Source of the DNA: Embiotoca jacksoni
Taxonomy: Eukaryota; Chordata; Actinopteri; Embiotocidae
Reading direction: 5' to 3'
Assembly (NCBI GenBank): GCA_022577435.1
Contig: JAKOON010000011.1
Span: 14,596,818 to 14,660,817 of the forward strand
DNA length: 64,000 bases
Numbering within the stretch: the first letter of the stretch is position 1; each line of letters opens with the position of its first letter. The notes below the pieces were generated by a model, which worked only from the letters and a program-made list of their open reading frames with translations, did no database searches and was not told where the DNA came from. Shown here piece after piece: positions 51,993 through 64,000 of the stretch. A program made the position numbers and the translations under genes.

Positions 51993-52792
51993 AACCCACC
52001 ATTAAGAGGTAAGATGGATCTCCGCCCAACAGCCTTGCTATTTTAATCGCGGCGTGATGAGAAGGCAGACACCAAATGAAGAGCTGCCGCTCCCTTAATG
52101 TATACATTTGCATACATCGTGCACAAACCATACAGGGGCTCATAAATAATACATCCATGTTATGGATACTGGTGTCTGGACTTGACGGTACAGCTAGAAT
52201 GACTTATGGCTGGAGCTCAAATGGCTCTTCAGGGTGCCTGAACATGTGTGTGTTTGCATCTCTATCTGTCGGTTTGTGTCCATCTATCTCTTTGGGTATG
52301 TCTGTTTCTGTGACTGTGTTTGTATGCAGGGGGATATCCTACATCTTGATGATTTGACCTTGGCAAAGAGATCAAATTTTGATGCTGATGGTGCGAGACA
52401 AATGTGGCGTTTGCTGCTTTACTCACTGTGTTTACGGATATGCGAGTGCATGCATGTGTGTGGGTTTGACTGTGTAGTGCTTCATTTGTATAAAAAAATG
52501 GTATGTATTTGTATCTACGTGTGTATGTGTGTGTGTGTGTGCGCACATGTGTGGCACTGCGTGAGAAAAGAATGTGTTGGTTGAGTGCTATCGGGTGGAA
52601 AGTGCTGCCTGTTCTCTCTTTCCCTGAGGGGAGGTTAGTGCTGCAGTGGATATTGGGCTTCTAAGGTCACAGGTTTCTATATGAACTGAACTTTTCCTCT
52701 CATACACCCAAGTTGTTCCATCAAAAACATACCAAACAGTTCCTTTGACCTATCGAGTTTAATATTTCACCTCTCTATATTTTCTATTTCGA

Positions 52793-53477
52793 GATTATAC
52801 AACAAGTAGTTCCGACCCAGAGATCTGATTGGTCAATTGTACATTTGGAACGTGCTCAAATCAGCATAACAGCACACCCTGCTCATCACTAGACAATATC
52901 ACACAATGGAAATATATTATTGGAATTGAATTGCATATAATATGCAATATAATATTTTTACTTGTTAAAGGTCTTTTAAATGTGACCTATTTGGCTAAAT
53001 GGGGTCTCTTTTGGTCCTTTTTTTGTCTCTCCGAGCACCCGTATTGTAACACCACAGATAGTCGTGCACTTAAAATCCTAGCGGCAGCTAGCTTGACCAG
53101 TTTGTTTTTTACACGACACGGTACTTAAATCTTAAAAATACATGAGTCCATCGCTGTCTTTTTTCAGCAGATATCTTACTTATGACTAGATTGAGCTAGC
53201 TGAGCAGTTTTATGTTTCTATGTGATATATTTATTCAGTTTGAGAAACGATTTCTAGATTGCAATAAAACGGACTACAAATCACCTCCGTTGCTAAGTCG
53301 TTGCTAAGGGTCGGCCTACTTCCTGGAGTATTGAAAATTGCATATATTACATAAGAGCCTGCTGATGCGACTGATTGTTTTCCATGTTCTTAATCACATG
53401 CCAGATATTGCAGTGGAAACGGAGATCGCACCATCAAAAAGTTTTTTTTATTTATGTCGGTAACTTGTTGTATAATC
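52793..53477. mobile_element. Short DNA element bounded by GATTATACAACAAGT inverted repeats
   Basis: The left end (52793 onwards) reads GATTATACAACAAGTAGTTC followed by CGAC. The complement of the right end (53477 inwards) reads GATTATACAACAAGTTACCG followed by AC. That makes inverted repeats of about 20 bp enclosing about 685 bp without an intact transposase. It is probably a non-autonomous DNA transposon. Target-site duplications are not evident. A separate palindrome starts only 19 bases to the right and may be part of the same insertion. Confidence 0.55.
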
Positions 53478-53495
53478 ACAATATTACACAAGAGG

Positions 53496-53583
53496 GTGTG
53501 CTTTAACGTCATCATGGGCACGCTTACAGGCACCTCGGTCCTGACCGAGTCACTGTCGTGCCCATAATGACGTTAAAGCACAC
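53496..53583. repeat. Near-perfect 27-bp-arm palindrome with an inner hairpin
   Basis: The left arm 53496-53522 (GTGTGCTTTAACGTCATCAT, then GGGCACG) and the right arm 53557-53583 are inverted copies with one mismatch. Within the 34-base spacer, CTCGGTC (53534-53540) and GACCGAG (53543-53549) form a second, nested inverted repeat. The whole could extrude as a cruciform or fold as an RNA hairpin. Confidence 0.85.
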
Positions 53584-56500
53584 AACAGGGTGAGGACATT
53601 ACAGCAAGGCCTGTTCAGGAAGGTCAATGCCAAACTATTATTTCTTAAATTCTTAAACAGACTTTTTCTCTTTGAAAGTGACTGTGGGACTACTTTTCCA
53701 ACCACAGTGAAAGTTAGGAGTTAGAAAGGAACGCAGGATGCCAACAGTGTAGTACTACTACTGGCACCTCTCATAAATACAAAAGCAATTTTCTCAATAG
53801 GGCCTTCACTTTAATGGACGCATTCTAAATTTCTGTGCACAATAACCCTTCAGAAGCTCTGGGCAATGAGTGCAGCACATACTGCAAAAGGGGGGATATG
53901 CGTGCATCATGAAGGGGCCTCTTGATGTAGAGTGTGGGGGTTTTGATCGCTGAATTTTCAAGGGTGAGTATCAGTCACAGGGAAATGTTTGTGTAATTGT
54001 GTAACTTGTTGAGAATGACACCGTTTCAATCCCACTGAGGCTGGATGTTTTGAAATCATGAAAGGACAGCGTTGAAGGATATTGTTCTTTCCTCCCATAT
54101 AATCTATTTTTCATCTTCAAGATGTGCCTATTATAGTGAAGGCTACTGTGTTATTTCCATAACCGAAATGTGTGTTCATGTAGAATGAGAAAAAGAAAAC
54201 ATTAATGTATCATGGTCAGAAAGCAAAGCCTTTGTCCCTGTGGGAAACAAGGTTATTTTGCTGTGCGAACGTGGACACCCTCTACCTCAATGAGAAACAT
54301 TGAAAACCTTCTTCCCAGAAGCTGTATCTTATAAGCCTGGTTCCTCCCTTCTTCAGAAGTCTATATTAACACAGAGAGTATCATTAGGACCGAGAGGTGT
54401 CGACTGTCTCTTATCACATAGCCTCTGGATATAGATGCGTTCAGTTTTGATGATTGCCCAATCGGGAATATGAGAAGGTGTAGCATGAGGGATGTTTTTG
54501 TCCAACACCCGACATATTTCAAATTTGTTCTTTACTTCTCTGCAATTCAAAGACAAAATCTGCTTTGTGAATTATGAGTTTTGGTATTCTGTGTATCGAT
54601 GTTTAGTTCCAACAAGCCTGAAAGTTGTAGTTATTTAACTGAATGAATCATCTGCTATTTTCAGGGTCATTTCACTACCTTTACTTTAAAGCGCATAACT
54701 TGGTCATTGTCAGGGCAAACCATTCATGCCATATCTTGTTTTTTTCAAGACAGTTTTGGCTATCTAAATCTTTCATCATTGGATTTGATAATACTGACAG
54801 ATTTTTCATTTTAGCCTTAAAATTAAGGGGGGGGGGGATTATTCTTATGAAATTCTTGTGCTTTTGCATTTATCTCACCAGATAATATTGTCAATAGAAA
54901 TTACTTTTAATAATTGTGTGGAGGAGATTGTCTAGAATCTGGCAATATCTGAGCCTTGTTTGTGGTACAATATGCATGTATCGGGTTCTAAGGGTTTACG
55001 TTATTGATGGCTGATTCAAGAAGAAAAGAAACCACTTCAACAACAGAAATATGTAAAAGAGTGGTCCAAATACTGCAACAACACTGACTAACTACCATGT
55101 AAAAACTTCACATGGTAGAAGCATGCATGAGCAATTAGTCAAAACAACAAGATGAGTACAAAATCTAATGTGGCTGGACCATGTATAAAACACTCGAGGG
55201 CTTTTCCTTTAAAATGGACACAGGAAATTGCCATATTTGGTCAAATGATAGTGTAAGTTTATGACTCAGTCATTCAGTCACACAGTCAGTGATAGACATT
55301 CACATTTATAGGACTGGCCCTGCTGTTGCAGTCCATACAAAAACAGATAGGACATTATGCATAAAACACTGCTACCACCACTGCAACAAATAAATAAATA
55401 AACGATAGCTGCAAGCACCTAGAGTATGCAGTGCTTTCCATTCCGTGAGGAAAGCTATGAAATCATCTCAGTGGAAATCATTACTGTCGAAAAGAGTGTG
55501 AAATGAAGTACCTGGTAAGATACGAGAGTCATGTTTGATTTAAAAAGTATTTTACAGTCCTTTCTTTATCTTTCTTTTTGGCTTACACAAACTGACAACA
55601 AAGTGTTAATAAACTATTGATAATATGCTGCCCATATGTGATGAAAACAACAAAGCTTTTCATAAACTAAACAAACATCTAATTGATATACCTGCCAATT
55701 TTGGTATCATCCCGACCTTTAGTTCATGAGATGATTTCCCCTAAAGGTGAATTTGAACAGTTTTGGAGGCTAAAACTTCCCCTTGTTTGGATGCATGGTT
55801 CACATTTGCCCAACATGGGCTGAAATACCATTATACTCTCATACAGTTACATTATCCAGAAGTACTTTCATGCTTCATACACCAGAACTTCTTTTTCATT
55901 TAATGGACAAGGAGAAAATCTGTAACTTATTTTGAAAAGCTGTCACATTAATAGTTGCTGAAGGGAGCGTTTATGCAATCCACATTGTAACCAAGTATAA
56001 AGCTCTGTGCTTTACTTTCACGACTATAGTCCAAATCAGAAAAGAGCTGTGATAGCTTTAGCTGGTGGAGAACAAGAGAAGTGCACCAGACACGTGTAAA
56101 ATGGAGGAACACTTTGTTCTGAAAGATCTAAAGTCGCCAGTCTGAATGTTTGGGACTCAGGAGCTGACAAATATTAGAAAAAACAAACAAACTGTGGCTT
56201 GGTTTGTCAACTGTCTTATTTTACCTTGAATGAAATATGACTATGTCAAAAAAGAAAGTAATCTAAATGAACACTCAGGAGAAGGTGAGGGCTAAATTAA
56301 AGTCGAGTGACTGCATAAAGGTAACAAATGACTGTGGTTAGCTAGTGCTAAACATCAGTCATTCACTTTTACTGAACTAGAAATATATAATCACTCAAAC
56401 TCATCTGATCTCTGACGGGTTTTTCTTTGTCGCAGTGGTTCTTAAGTGAGAGGATAAAAATAGATATATATTACCTAATTGACTCACATCAGAAAAACAT

Positions 56501-59500
56501 CAGTTGAGCAGCAACGCAATATGAATCCTAATTTGACTTTCTATAGATTACACTGGTCTGCAACCAGTAGCTTGTAGCTTCCCACTCATTTCTGAGTAAA
56601 TCGCCACCCGTTACGAGCAGCTAGTGGAAGGGGGTCCCAATCGATGATGAAACACTGGATTTTCCTGGTTAAACCTAATATTAGCTTTACTTGACCCTTT
56701 ACAAACCAGCTGGGCCGCACAGGAGTTGCGTGCACTGCAGTATGCATTTAGGGAACATCTGTGTAACTGCAGATACAGAAAATAACCCCCCTCCCCCTCC
56801 TTCAATTTAAAACTTAAAGAAATGCATACAGAAAAAAAGCACTCAAATGCTGTTGAATTCAAGATGTTGTGATACAAAATATGTGTGAAGAGTATCAGCT
56901 GGTTTGGGTGGAGCTCAGCTATGTGTATAAATGTTACTGAACATGAGTAGCTCTCGGGCACTTTCATTTTGTCAAAGTAGCTCTCAGGGAGAAAAAAGTT
57001 GGACATCCCCGGATTACACAATAATAACACAATAATAGAATCAAGATGGAAACAGACATGATTTGTGTTGTTCCACTGAGTTAGGTTTCTGATTGGAAAT
57101 CAATGTGCTGTCAAACTTTTCAGATCATAAAACTGCATTCGTTTTATTTTGACTAATTTCATCAACACATTTCCCTCAAAGCACAAGCAAATCCGTACAT
57201 TGCCATTTCTGAGTCACAAAGCAGCGGCGAGCAGTGATGGCATGCTTATATGTTTTTGGCCCTTTACTTGAAACGTGTGTAAACTTTCAAAACTAACACG
57301 CACAGGAATTTAATTAATGCGGTTCTCTGCCGACAATTCCTCTGGAGTTACGAGATTAAACCACTTCATTAGCGTCTGGGGAGACAACAGGCGAGAGATG
57401 AGACCGGCAGAGCTCGGGGAGAAAGGAATGGGGAGACGGAGAAAAGAGTAAGAGTCTGCTTTGTGAGTGTTTGAAAGAGCCACTTTCAAGGCAGTAATTA
57501 TGACGCAGAAAGAATGTAATTATTTTCCCAGAATGCCAGAGGGTTCCAAGTGCCTTCCTAATAGTGATGGGTGACAATCTAATAGACCACAGATATAAGT
57601 AGCGCACGAGGCTTAATTGGTGTTTAAACGTAAGTGGCTTGTCTGAACACATCCCGGCTCTTTCCTAAACGTGTCAGCTGCGCCTCCACCTTATGATCCC
57701 GCCTGGCATGATGTGACAAATTTGATCAGAGAAGAGCAGTGTCACTGTGCATCTCATGCAGTTTGACAGCTCGCAGTAATAAACCCGAGGTAATGTGGAA
57801 TGTTTTAAAAACGGATTAGCCCACTGTCACGTTTCGCGCTTCCCCAGAGATCTTCAAACTTTTTTTTTTTATACCAGATTCACAATTAGATGCAGAGACT
57901 CCGTGTTTTGTTGCAGATGGCAGCACGTGTGTACAGTATGAAAATAAGTCAAACTTGGTAGAAGGATCACGGTAAATGGCAAGAGTCACAGCTGTTTTAC
58001 TTGATAGTATTCGGATGAATACAAAACAGTGATTTTTAGTATTCCTGCTTTAAATGGAGCAAAACGGAAGGCGATATCACCCTAAATGACTTTTCTCACG
58101 GGGGGTTAAAGTGACAAAACAAATGACCTACTATAATGGATAAACCACTTTGCACCTTGTTGCTGCTTTTTCCGGTGTACTGGTGTGAACAGGGCTTATG
58201 GGAAATGAAGCATTCTCTGTATGACTCCCGCGAGATAACTTGCAACGATGAGTTAAAATGTCTGGACTCCTAATGGAAGGATTGGAATAATGGGAACAAA
58301 CCACAAAAGTTTTTTCTTCTTGAGCCTCTGTCAGCTCACATTTACACTCTCCACTTGCATAGTCATTTCTGTTCCCCACTACTCTGCAAAAAAAAATATC
58401 GATTCGAGAAGTTTAGTAGTCTGATTGAAATCATAAATCTATTTGATTCATTCTCAGATTTTTATTTTGTAGGATCCATTTTTGAAAAAATAGAAGCTCA
58501 ATACCCTCGCTACAGAATGACATTCAGCATAAGCCACTGCAACAAAGTGGTGTGTAGCTGGTAGCATCAGATCTCGAAGAAAATCTGCTTAGAGGCGGGT
58601 TGAGTGACTGCGGCCCATGTGACAAGCGGGCTGAACTTTATTCGAATAAATGGTGTAGGCATGTTGCAATTCCTCCCCCCGCCTCTCCCCCAACCCCAAC
58701 CCCCTCCCTCTCCAATACTCTGATCAGCATTTGACCCGGGGCCCGGCTCACAGCCAACTTCTAATTGTGACAAGGCACATATGGTAGATAATTATTCTGA
58801 ATAATCTGTTGCCATGGCGATGCCTGACCCCGATAGCTGTTGATGCACCCTCTTCATGTCCGGCTCTGTGGTTAGAGGCAGTTTTCGCCTCTTTACCCTC
58901 CTAAAGTGCTGGGGATTAGAGATGTACATTATCACTTTAATCTCCTCTTTAACCCCTTCCATCAGCCTCGCAGCCTCCGCGCATAGAGAGTGCGGGGGGC
59001 TAAGGGGGGTGGCAGCATATGGTCACAAACACACGTATGTTTTCCAGCGCTCTTGTAATTTATGAAAGCCCAATATAAACATGATATTTCATTCTCGTCA
59101 TAGTGCAGCCCTATCTCAGTAATCCACTTCAATCCTCATCTCCATCAGATCCCTTTCGTGTCTCTAAGTGTATGCCCGTGATATAAATACACCAAGCCCG
59201 CTATTGAGCTCTGACTTACTCTGTCTCTCCCTCAGACAGCCATATTTCATAAAATGGATAAACAAGCCTTTCACTCTGGAGGTGCATAAAATAGCAAACA
59301 AAACTTAACATGATGATGCATCCCCTCCAGATTACCCACCGCCCCCCCAACACACACATGCACGCACACACAAACACCCCTAACTCAGCTGTGCGAGCAT
59401 GAAATATGAAATTGCTCTGAGTCATAATTGAGTAGCAACCGCAGGATAATTTGTTTTGAGTTTTAAAAAAATATTGAGATTGAATGTGACTCAAATCAGT

Positions 59501-59964
59501 AACAACAGTTACAAAGCCTTTACTAAATGTGTTACGTTGATATTACGACTTTAATATTGCTATAATTTTGTTGAGAAAACTGGAAAGACTTTTTTTTTTT
59601 TTAAAAAAAGACAGATTTTAAAGAGTCTAATTAAGTTTTAAATGGATTATACACACAAACACTGTACGAGACAGGAATGTTCCAAAGAAAAAAAAATACC
59701 GAGGAGACGTTTTAAGCTTGTTCGTTTATTGATAGCGTCTGGTATGGATCTAATCCACCGCCCTCTCCGTGACCTCTGACCCGTCTCACTACGGGCTGAC
59801 AGCAGCTGTCACGTCCCACATAACGCAGCAAACACATCACAGTCATCTAAAAATATAAAACACGCTATCATCATTTTTTTCTCTCTGGCCGGGTGACTGA
59901 CAGCGTTTGACCCCCGAGGTGAACGACGTGAGACTAACACAACAAAGGTCAGCACGCCAAAACC

Positions 59965-60080
59965 CCTCCTCTTCGCTCGCTCCTCCCTCTAACCTCTCAT
60001 CCCGAACCTGTCACCGTCCCGTCACCCCCCTTCCCCCCCCCCTCCCACGTCCACTCCCCCTCCACCTCCTGCCCCTCAAT
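59965..60080 (+). repeat. C-rich polypyrimidine tract
   Basis: About 115 bases are overwhelmingly C and T with several runs of C, and the complement is G-rich. This is seen directly; any function is unknown. Confidence 0.8.
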
Positions 60081-60998
60081 GCGAAAGAGTTTCTCTCTTC
60101 ATCTTCAACACATTTGCAATAAATCAATGTGAGCCGAGGGGCTGCAGAAATAGTGTGAGTCTGATTGATTTCTTATGTTCGCACATTACAGACGCCTATG
60201 AGGAGCCTGCCAGATTCCATTCTCCAAGTGAGGGAGGCGGCGGGAGACAGAAAATAAGTTTAACGTGTGGCGCAGATTAGAGAGACGCTGTATGTGCCAA
60301 AACAAAGCTGCAGAACAATTTCCAAGATTTGTCGGCGATTATGTGACAATTACTGTTTCCATCGAGTCACAAATTCTGTGTTGTCAAAAACAAAACAAGA
60401 GGCAGCATCAGTTTTAGTCGTCACTTCTTCTGCTTGTTTTTTTTCTTCAAATCGTACTAAAATCACTGGACATCAAACTGTTTTCTTTGGTTGTTGTTTT
60501 TTTTGGTCAAATAAAATCTCATCCTCTGTAGTCCATCTCTTGCAAACTCCATCTATTAGTCATTGCATCTGTAAGGAAGATTTGACGACATGTGGCAGAC
60601 AAATGGGCTCAGACACTGTGCTGTGCTGGCAGGCTTTATAAAGGCTTTTTACAATACCAGGCTAACTTATTCTGGAAGTACATGTACCTGATTGTCTGAC
60701 AGCTTAGCCAGAAAAATGTCCATTTAAGATTTCCAAAGCAAAGTACAGATGAAAGTGGGGGGGTGTCCTGTAAAAAAAGAAACTTTACTAAGCTGTAGTT
60801 TAACTAATCCTCTTACATATCATCCGTGATAGTCAATATTTAATTTAACCCAAATGAAACAATAACCCCAGAAGTCACAGATGGAGAAGAGATAATGTGT
60901 CTGAAAGAGAACACAAAGATAGTTGGCCTGTTTTCCATATTGATCATTTTTTCAATTTTCTTTTTTTAAATCAAGAATTGGGCTCCATTTGACCTTTA

Positions 60999-61430
60999 AG
61001 GTGTTTTCACATGGTCCTCTTTAAACAAGCCAAACTCAGTCCCCTTTAAGTGAACCGCCAGAAAAGGGAGTCAGTTCTTTTTGAGTTGACATTGTGAGGT
61101 CATTTAAAAGAGGACTCATTTCTCTTTCTGGTCCACTTCAGCTCTGATGGGGCCCCCGGTGTTCAACAGCACCACAAATTGTAGTATCAAAAATAACAAC
61201 ACAAATATATCACCACCCCCGACCGAACTCCCTAGAGGGATAAAGTATGACGATAAAAGGCAAAGTGAGCCCGGGCTAGACTAAAGACCGAAAAGCCAGT
61301 TGCTCCGAGTTCAGTTCACTTCAGAGTGGTCTGACTTTGCTTGGAGTGTTCACATATGCGCAAAAAATGCTGACTAATTGGTCCGAGTTTGTTTCCAGGG
61401 CTGAAAGGGACCAAGTCTGAAAACACCCTG
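60999..61430. mobile_element. Inverted-repeat element with GGTGTTTTCA termini (MITE-like)
   Basis: The left end reads AAGGTGTTTTCACATGGTCC TCTTT. The complement of the right end reads AGGGTGTTTTCAGACTTGGT CCCTTT. These are imperfect terminal repeats of about 25 bp. Further in, 'agtgaaccgcc' and 'tgaactgaactc' are weakly related inverted motifs. The 430-bp interior has no reading frame of note. The termini resemble those of small hAT-like elements in fish, but without a clear target duplication the class remains open. Confidence 0.55.
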
Positions 61431-63663
61431 AGTGACTGAACACTGTTTTGTTTGGGCCATACATAGAGCGAGTCCTTAGATAAAATAACAATCACTCAAA
61501 TACAACAACATATCGTACGTTCAGGCAGCCAGCAATTGGGAAAGTTACCGTTTTTTTAACGCTCTCAACAAGGAGGCGGAACTGACAAAAAGTTCCCAAA
61601 CTGACAACATGGCAGGCCCGAGAAAAATTTGCTCTATTTCTTCTGTCAGAGTACAGGAAAGTGAAAAACATCATCATCTATATAAACCAACACATGGATG
61701 AAATGGAGTTCAAGAAAGTCAATATTATAAAACGTCTACACGTTTTGTTTTATCGCCGCTGTTAACATGTCAACTATTTCTAGTTCGACGGCATTCAGGT
61801 GTAATTTCCCAACAAGGAGGTTGGGATTTTTCAACTTCCTAGTTGCATATTAACGCATATTATTAAACATCCCTCTGACTCTGATGTAAAAAAAGAAAAA
61901 AAAAAAAGAAAAAAAAGAAGGATATATTCATACTGTTTGATGACCAAGTAGTTTTTACATAACTGACACGTTCAACTGTCGCGACCAAACTTCAGATGTG
62001 TACACTTTGCGGTCGCTTTTTCGGTAATGTACCACATTAACTGAGGAGCGAGCGCATGTGTGTCTGGTTTCATGTGTCTGCTCGCACAGAGGTATCTGTA
62101 TGAGAGAGTGTTTGTTTCTCTGAGGAATATGTCCCGTTCTCCACGCTGCCAAGTTCCACGACATCAGCAGAAACTACTGGTATGCAGTACTCAACATTTC
62201 CATATCCAATCTCATTCAGACTTATGTATTGCAGAGAAGTGCAGAATTTCACCAGAGGAAACAAGACAGACCGAGTTATAGTAAATATGAGCTTATCTAT
62301 GCCGCAGCCATCGCACGGGGTAAGAAACTGCCCCTGAATGAGATGCGGGTTGAAACATGGAGAAAACATTATGTTTTCCTTTTCTGCTAATGAAAGCCAA
62401 AAGCTAGATGATGTATGACAGAGCCTCTTCCTACAGCTTTGAGGGCTAACAACAACAAAATGTTTCCTCCCGAAAATATAGTAAATCCAGCTTTCAGAGC
62501 TGTGTTGGTATTTATTTTTTTTTTCCAACGATGATCATTCTCTTACATTTTTTGACTGATTTAATGTTTGAATCATTTAAAGGGGGGGAGGTTGGAATAA
62601 CAACAAGCCATGGGAGTGAGACCTACAATCCCCATTTATTCAAATGCGCCACTTTCCCCCAGCACATCTGAATAATGGCACACAGTCTGCCAGATTGAAT
62701 TTTTGATGATGAATAAATAATGGATGTTAGTGGATAAGTCTGTTAATATATTAGCCATGAGTTTGTCATAACGGTTTAATAGGATAGCGGCAATAAATAC
62801 ATCTCTGCATCTCTTTCTGTCCGTGTAGTTCTGAATATCTTTTATGCATCGTTTTATTTTTTTTATCTCTTTGTTAAAACTATTCTTAATTCGTTTTCGT
62901 TTATCATTCTTATATCGCTCTTTTTCAAGCTTTTCTTTTGGAGTTCTTCTCATTCGGCTGATCACAGATGTAAAAACTAATCCATTTTTTGGTTTAAACT
63001 GACTGAACATATTGTCAGTGGGAACTGTTTTACAATGCACGAGTGATACTGAAGACATACTTCATTGCTTGCTGTCTGTTATCCTTACAGAGAATGTGAC
63101 ATAAACAGCTGAGATTTTTGGGCCCCATGACAAGATATCCAATTGCGCGGCAACCACCTCACCCATCACAGACTACACCACTACAACAAATATAACACTG
63201 TGCAAACATGCATGCCACTTTTTGCATAAAGGGGAATTCAATATTTGATACATAACTGAAACCCTCTTTAAGAAATGTGCCACGGGGCATCTTCTTTCTA
63301 AAAATTGTATGGGAAATTCTCTTAACATTAATTACTAACTTAAATTTAAGCTAACCACTTCCATTAAAGTACTCAAACTTCATCATTTACATAATGATAT
63401 ACGTAAGTGGTTGAGGAGTATAAAGTGGAAGTGAAGATGACAAGGCCTAACTTGAAGGTGTTATTTTCACACTCGCTGTCACTTTCATACAGACTGAGTC
63501 ACTCAACAATTCAAACTGTCCATCCGGTCCAGACTGTAGACTGCGTTTACGTCTCCGCCAGACGTGGCCAGCGGCATTTTGTTTTCGAGTTGTCCCTCTG
63601 TGTGTTCTGACGTGATATCGTAGGATCGCCTTGAGGGAATTTCAACAACACAACACCACTCAC

Positions 63664-63696
63664 CTCCTTTCTCAACTGAGAGTCGGGCTTGGTCAT
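63664..63696 (-). CDS. Possible upstream first coding exon (MTKPDSQLRKE)
   Basis: On the minus strand an ATG at 63694-63696 opens eleven codons (MTKPDSQLRKE). They end at a textbook donor, GAG/GTGAGT (63664/63663), in phase 0, which is the phase needed to join the tail exon at 45268. The tail exon appears to lack its own usable ATG, so an upstream start exon is expected. The ATG context (C at -3) is weak. The peptide does not resemble the human N-terminus, and short ATG-plus-donor matches arise by chance. It could equally be part of another gene or nothing. Transcript data would be needed. Confidence 0.2.
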
Positions 63697-64000
63697 CGGT
63701 CGGTGTTTGGGGAGACAGAAACAAGCCTGCTGAGCCTGAAGCTATGCTCCCCAAACTAATCCATAGATCAAGAATACCACCTAATAAGAACAACAGGGTT
63801 TTTCCCAGCCTTCATCCTTGAAGTCAATTAATGTCGCTATTAACCTTGAGACATCTGATGGTACGTGGCAAATAATGACGCTATTATGTTTCCTCCGTTT
63901 GCCTAGGCAAGTCATCAGCAGGCAAATATATGGATCCAGTTTGCTGTGGAAATGACTCCATTTAACTCAGAGGAGAACCAATAATGTGATTTTGGAGAGA

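Larger units (their letters stand above)
45269..64000. other. Upstream flank or long first intron of fibcd1; no second gene seen
   Basis: I looked on both strands for exons with recognisable protein families, including the laminin gamma and QRFP neighbours known near human FIBCD1. I found none I can support. The region holds CA/GT arrays, a G-rich tract at 47.68 kb, an inverted-repeat element and palindrome at 52.8-53.6 kb, a C-rich tract at 60.0 kb and another inverted-repeat element at 61.0 kb. If the candidate exon at 63664-63696 is real, this is an 18.4-kb first intron; otherwise it is 5' flanking DNA. Confidence 0.55.

Noticed and set aside
60267..60641. 124-codon plus-strand frame
   Set aside because: It lacks any recognisable domain, and its composition matches non-coding T-rich DNA.

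Overview
The window is vertebrate, and most likely ray-finned fish (teleost), nuclear DNA. It is AT-rich, intron-dominated and full of (CA)n/(GT)n microsatellites, and it carries non-LTR retrotransposon tails and short inverted-repeat DNA transposons of kinds familiar from fish genomes. Only one protein-coding gene is recognisable. It is the orthologue of vertebrate FIBCD1 (fibrinogen C domain-containing protein 1), read on the minus strand. I identified it by recalling the human protein and matching exon translations by eye; no search was run. I cannot tell which teleost paralogue (a or b) it is.

Gene layout, in transcript order from high to low coordinates: a cytosolic N-tail exon (45185-45268), the transmembrane/stalk exon (39793-40272), the end of the stalk (30981-31140), the first exon of the fibrinogen-related domain or FReD (22499-22635), and the second FReD exon (7429-7525). 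All five have consensus GT/AG borders, and their phases agree across every junction. Two more stretches of the FReD, including the acetyl-ligand pocket, the calcium site and the stop codon, must lie beyond position 1. The true start codon is unresolved. A weak candidate first coding exon lies at 63664-63696, which would make the first intron about 18.4 kb. The introns between the confirmed exons are about 15.0, 8.3, 8.7 and 4.9 kb.

The introns and upstream flank hold at least two non-LTR retrotransposon remnants of the L2/CR1/Rex1 type (13.1-13.3 kb on + and 16.5-17.6 kb on -). They also hold the 3' tail of an RTE-like element ending in GGAT repeats (29.9-30.1 kb), and the 3' end of a very common fish DNA transposon (42.9-43.4 kb). 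There are three inverted-repeat elements (24.07-24.59, 52.79-53.48 and 61.0-61.43 kb), a near-perfect 27-bp-arm palindrome (53.5 kb) and about fifteen microsatellites. The 45-64 kb flank shows no second gene that I can support. It contains TAAT-rich and X-box-like blocks that could be conserved regulatory DNA.

I found no novel multi-gene system. The points most worth a second look are the 24-kb inverted-repeat element with tRNA-like boxes inside it, the 53.5-kb cruciform, the TG/CA repeats that sit against the splice sites of two coding exons, and the unresolved 5' end of fibcd1.
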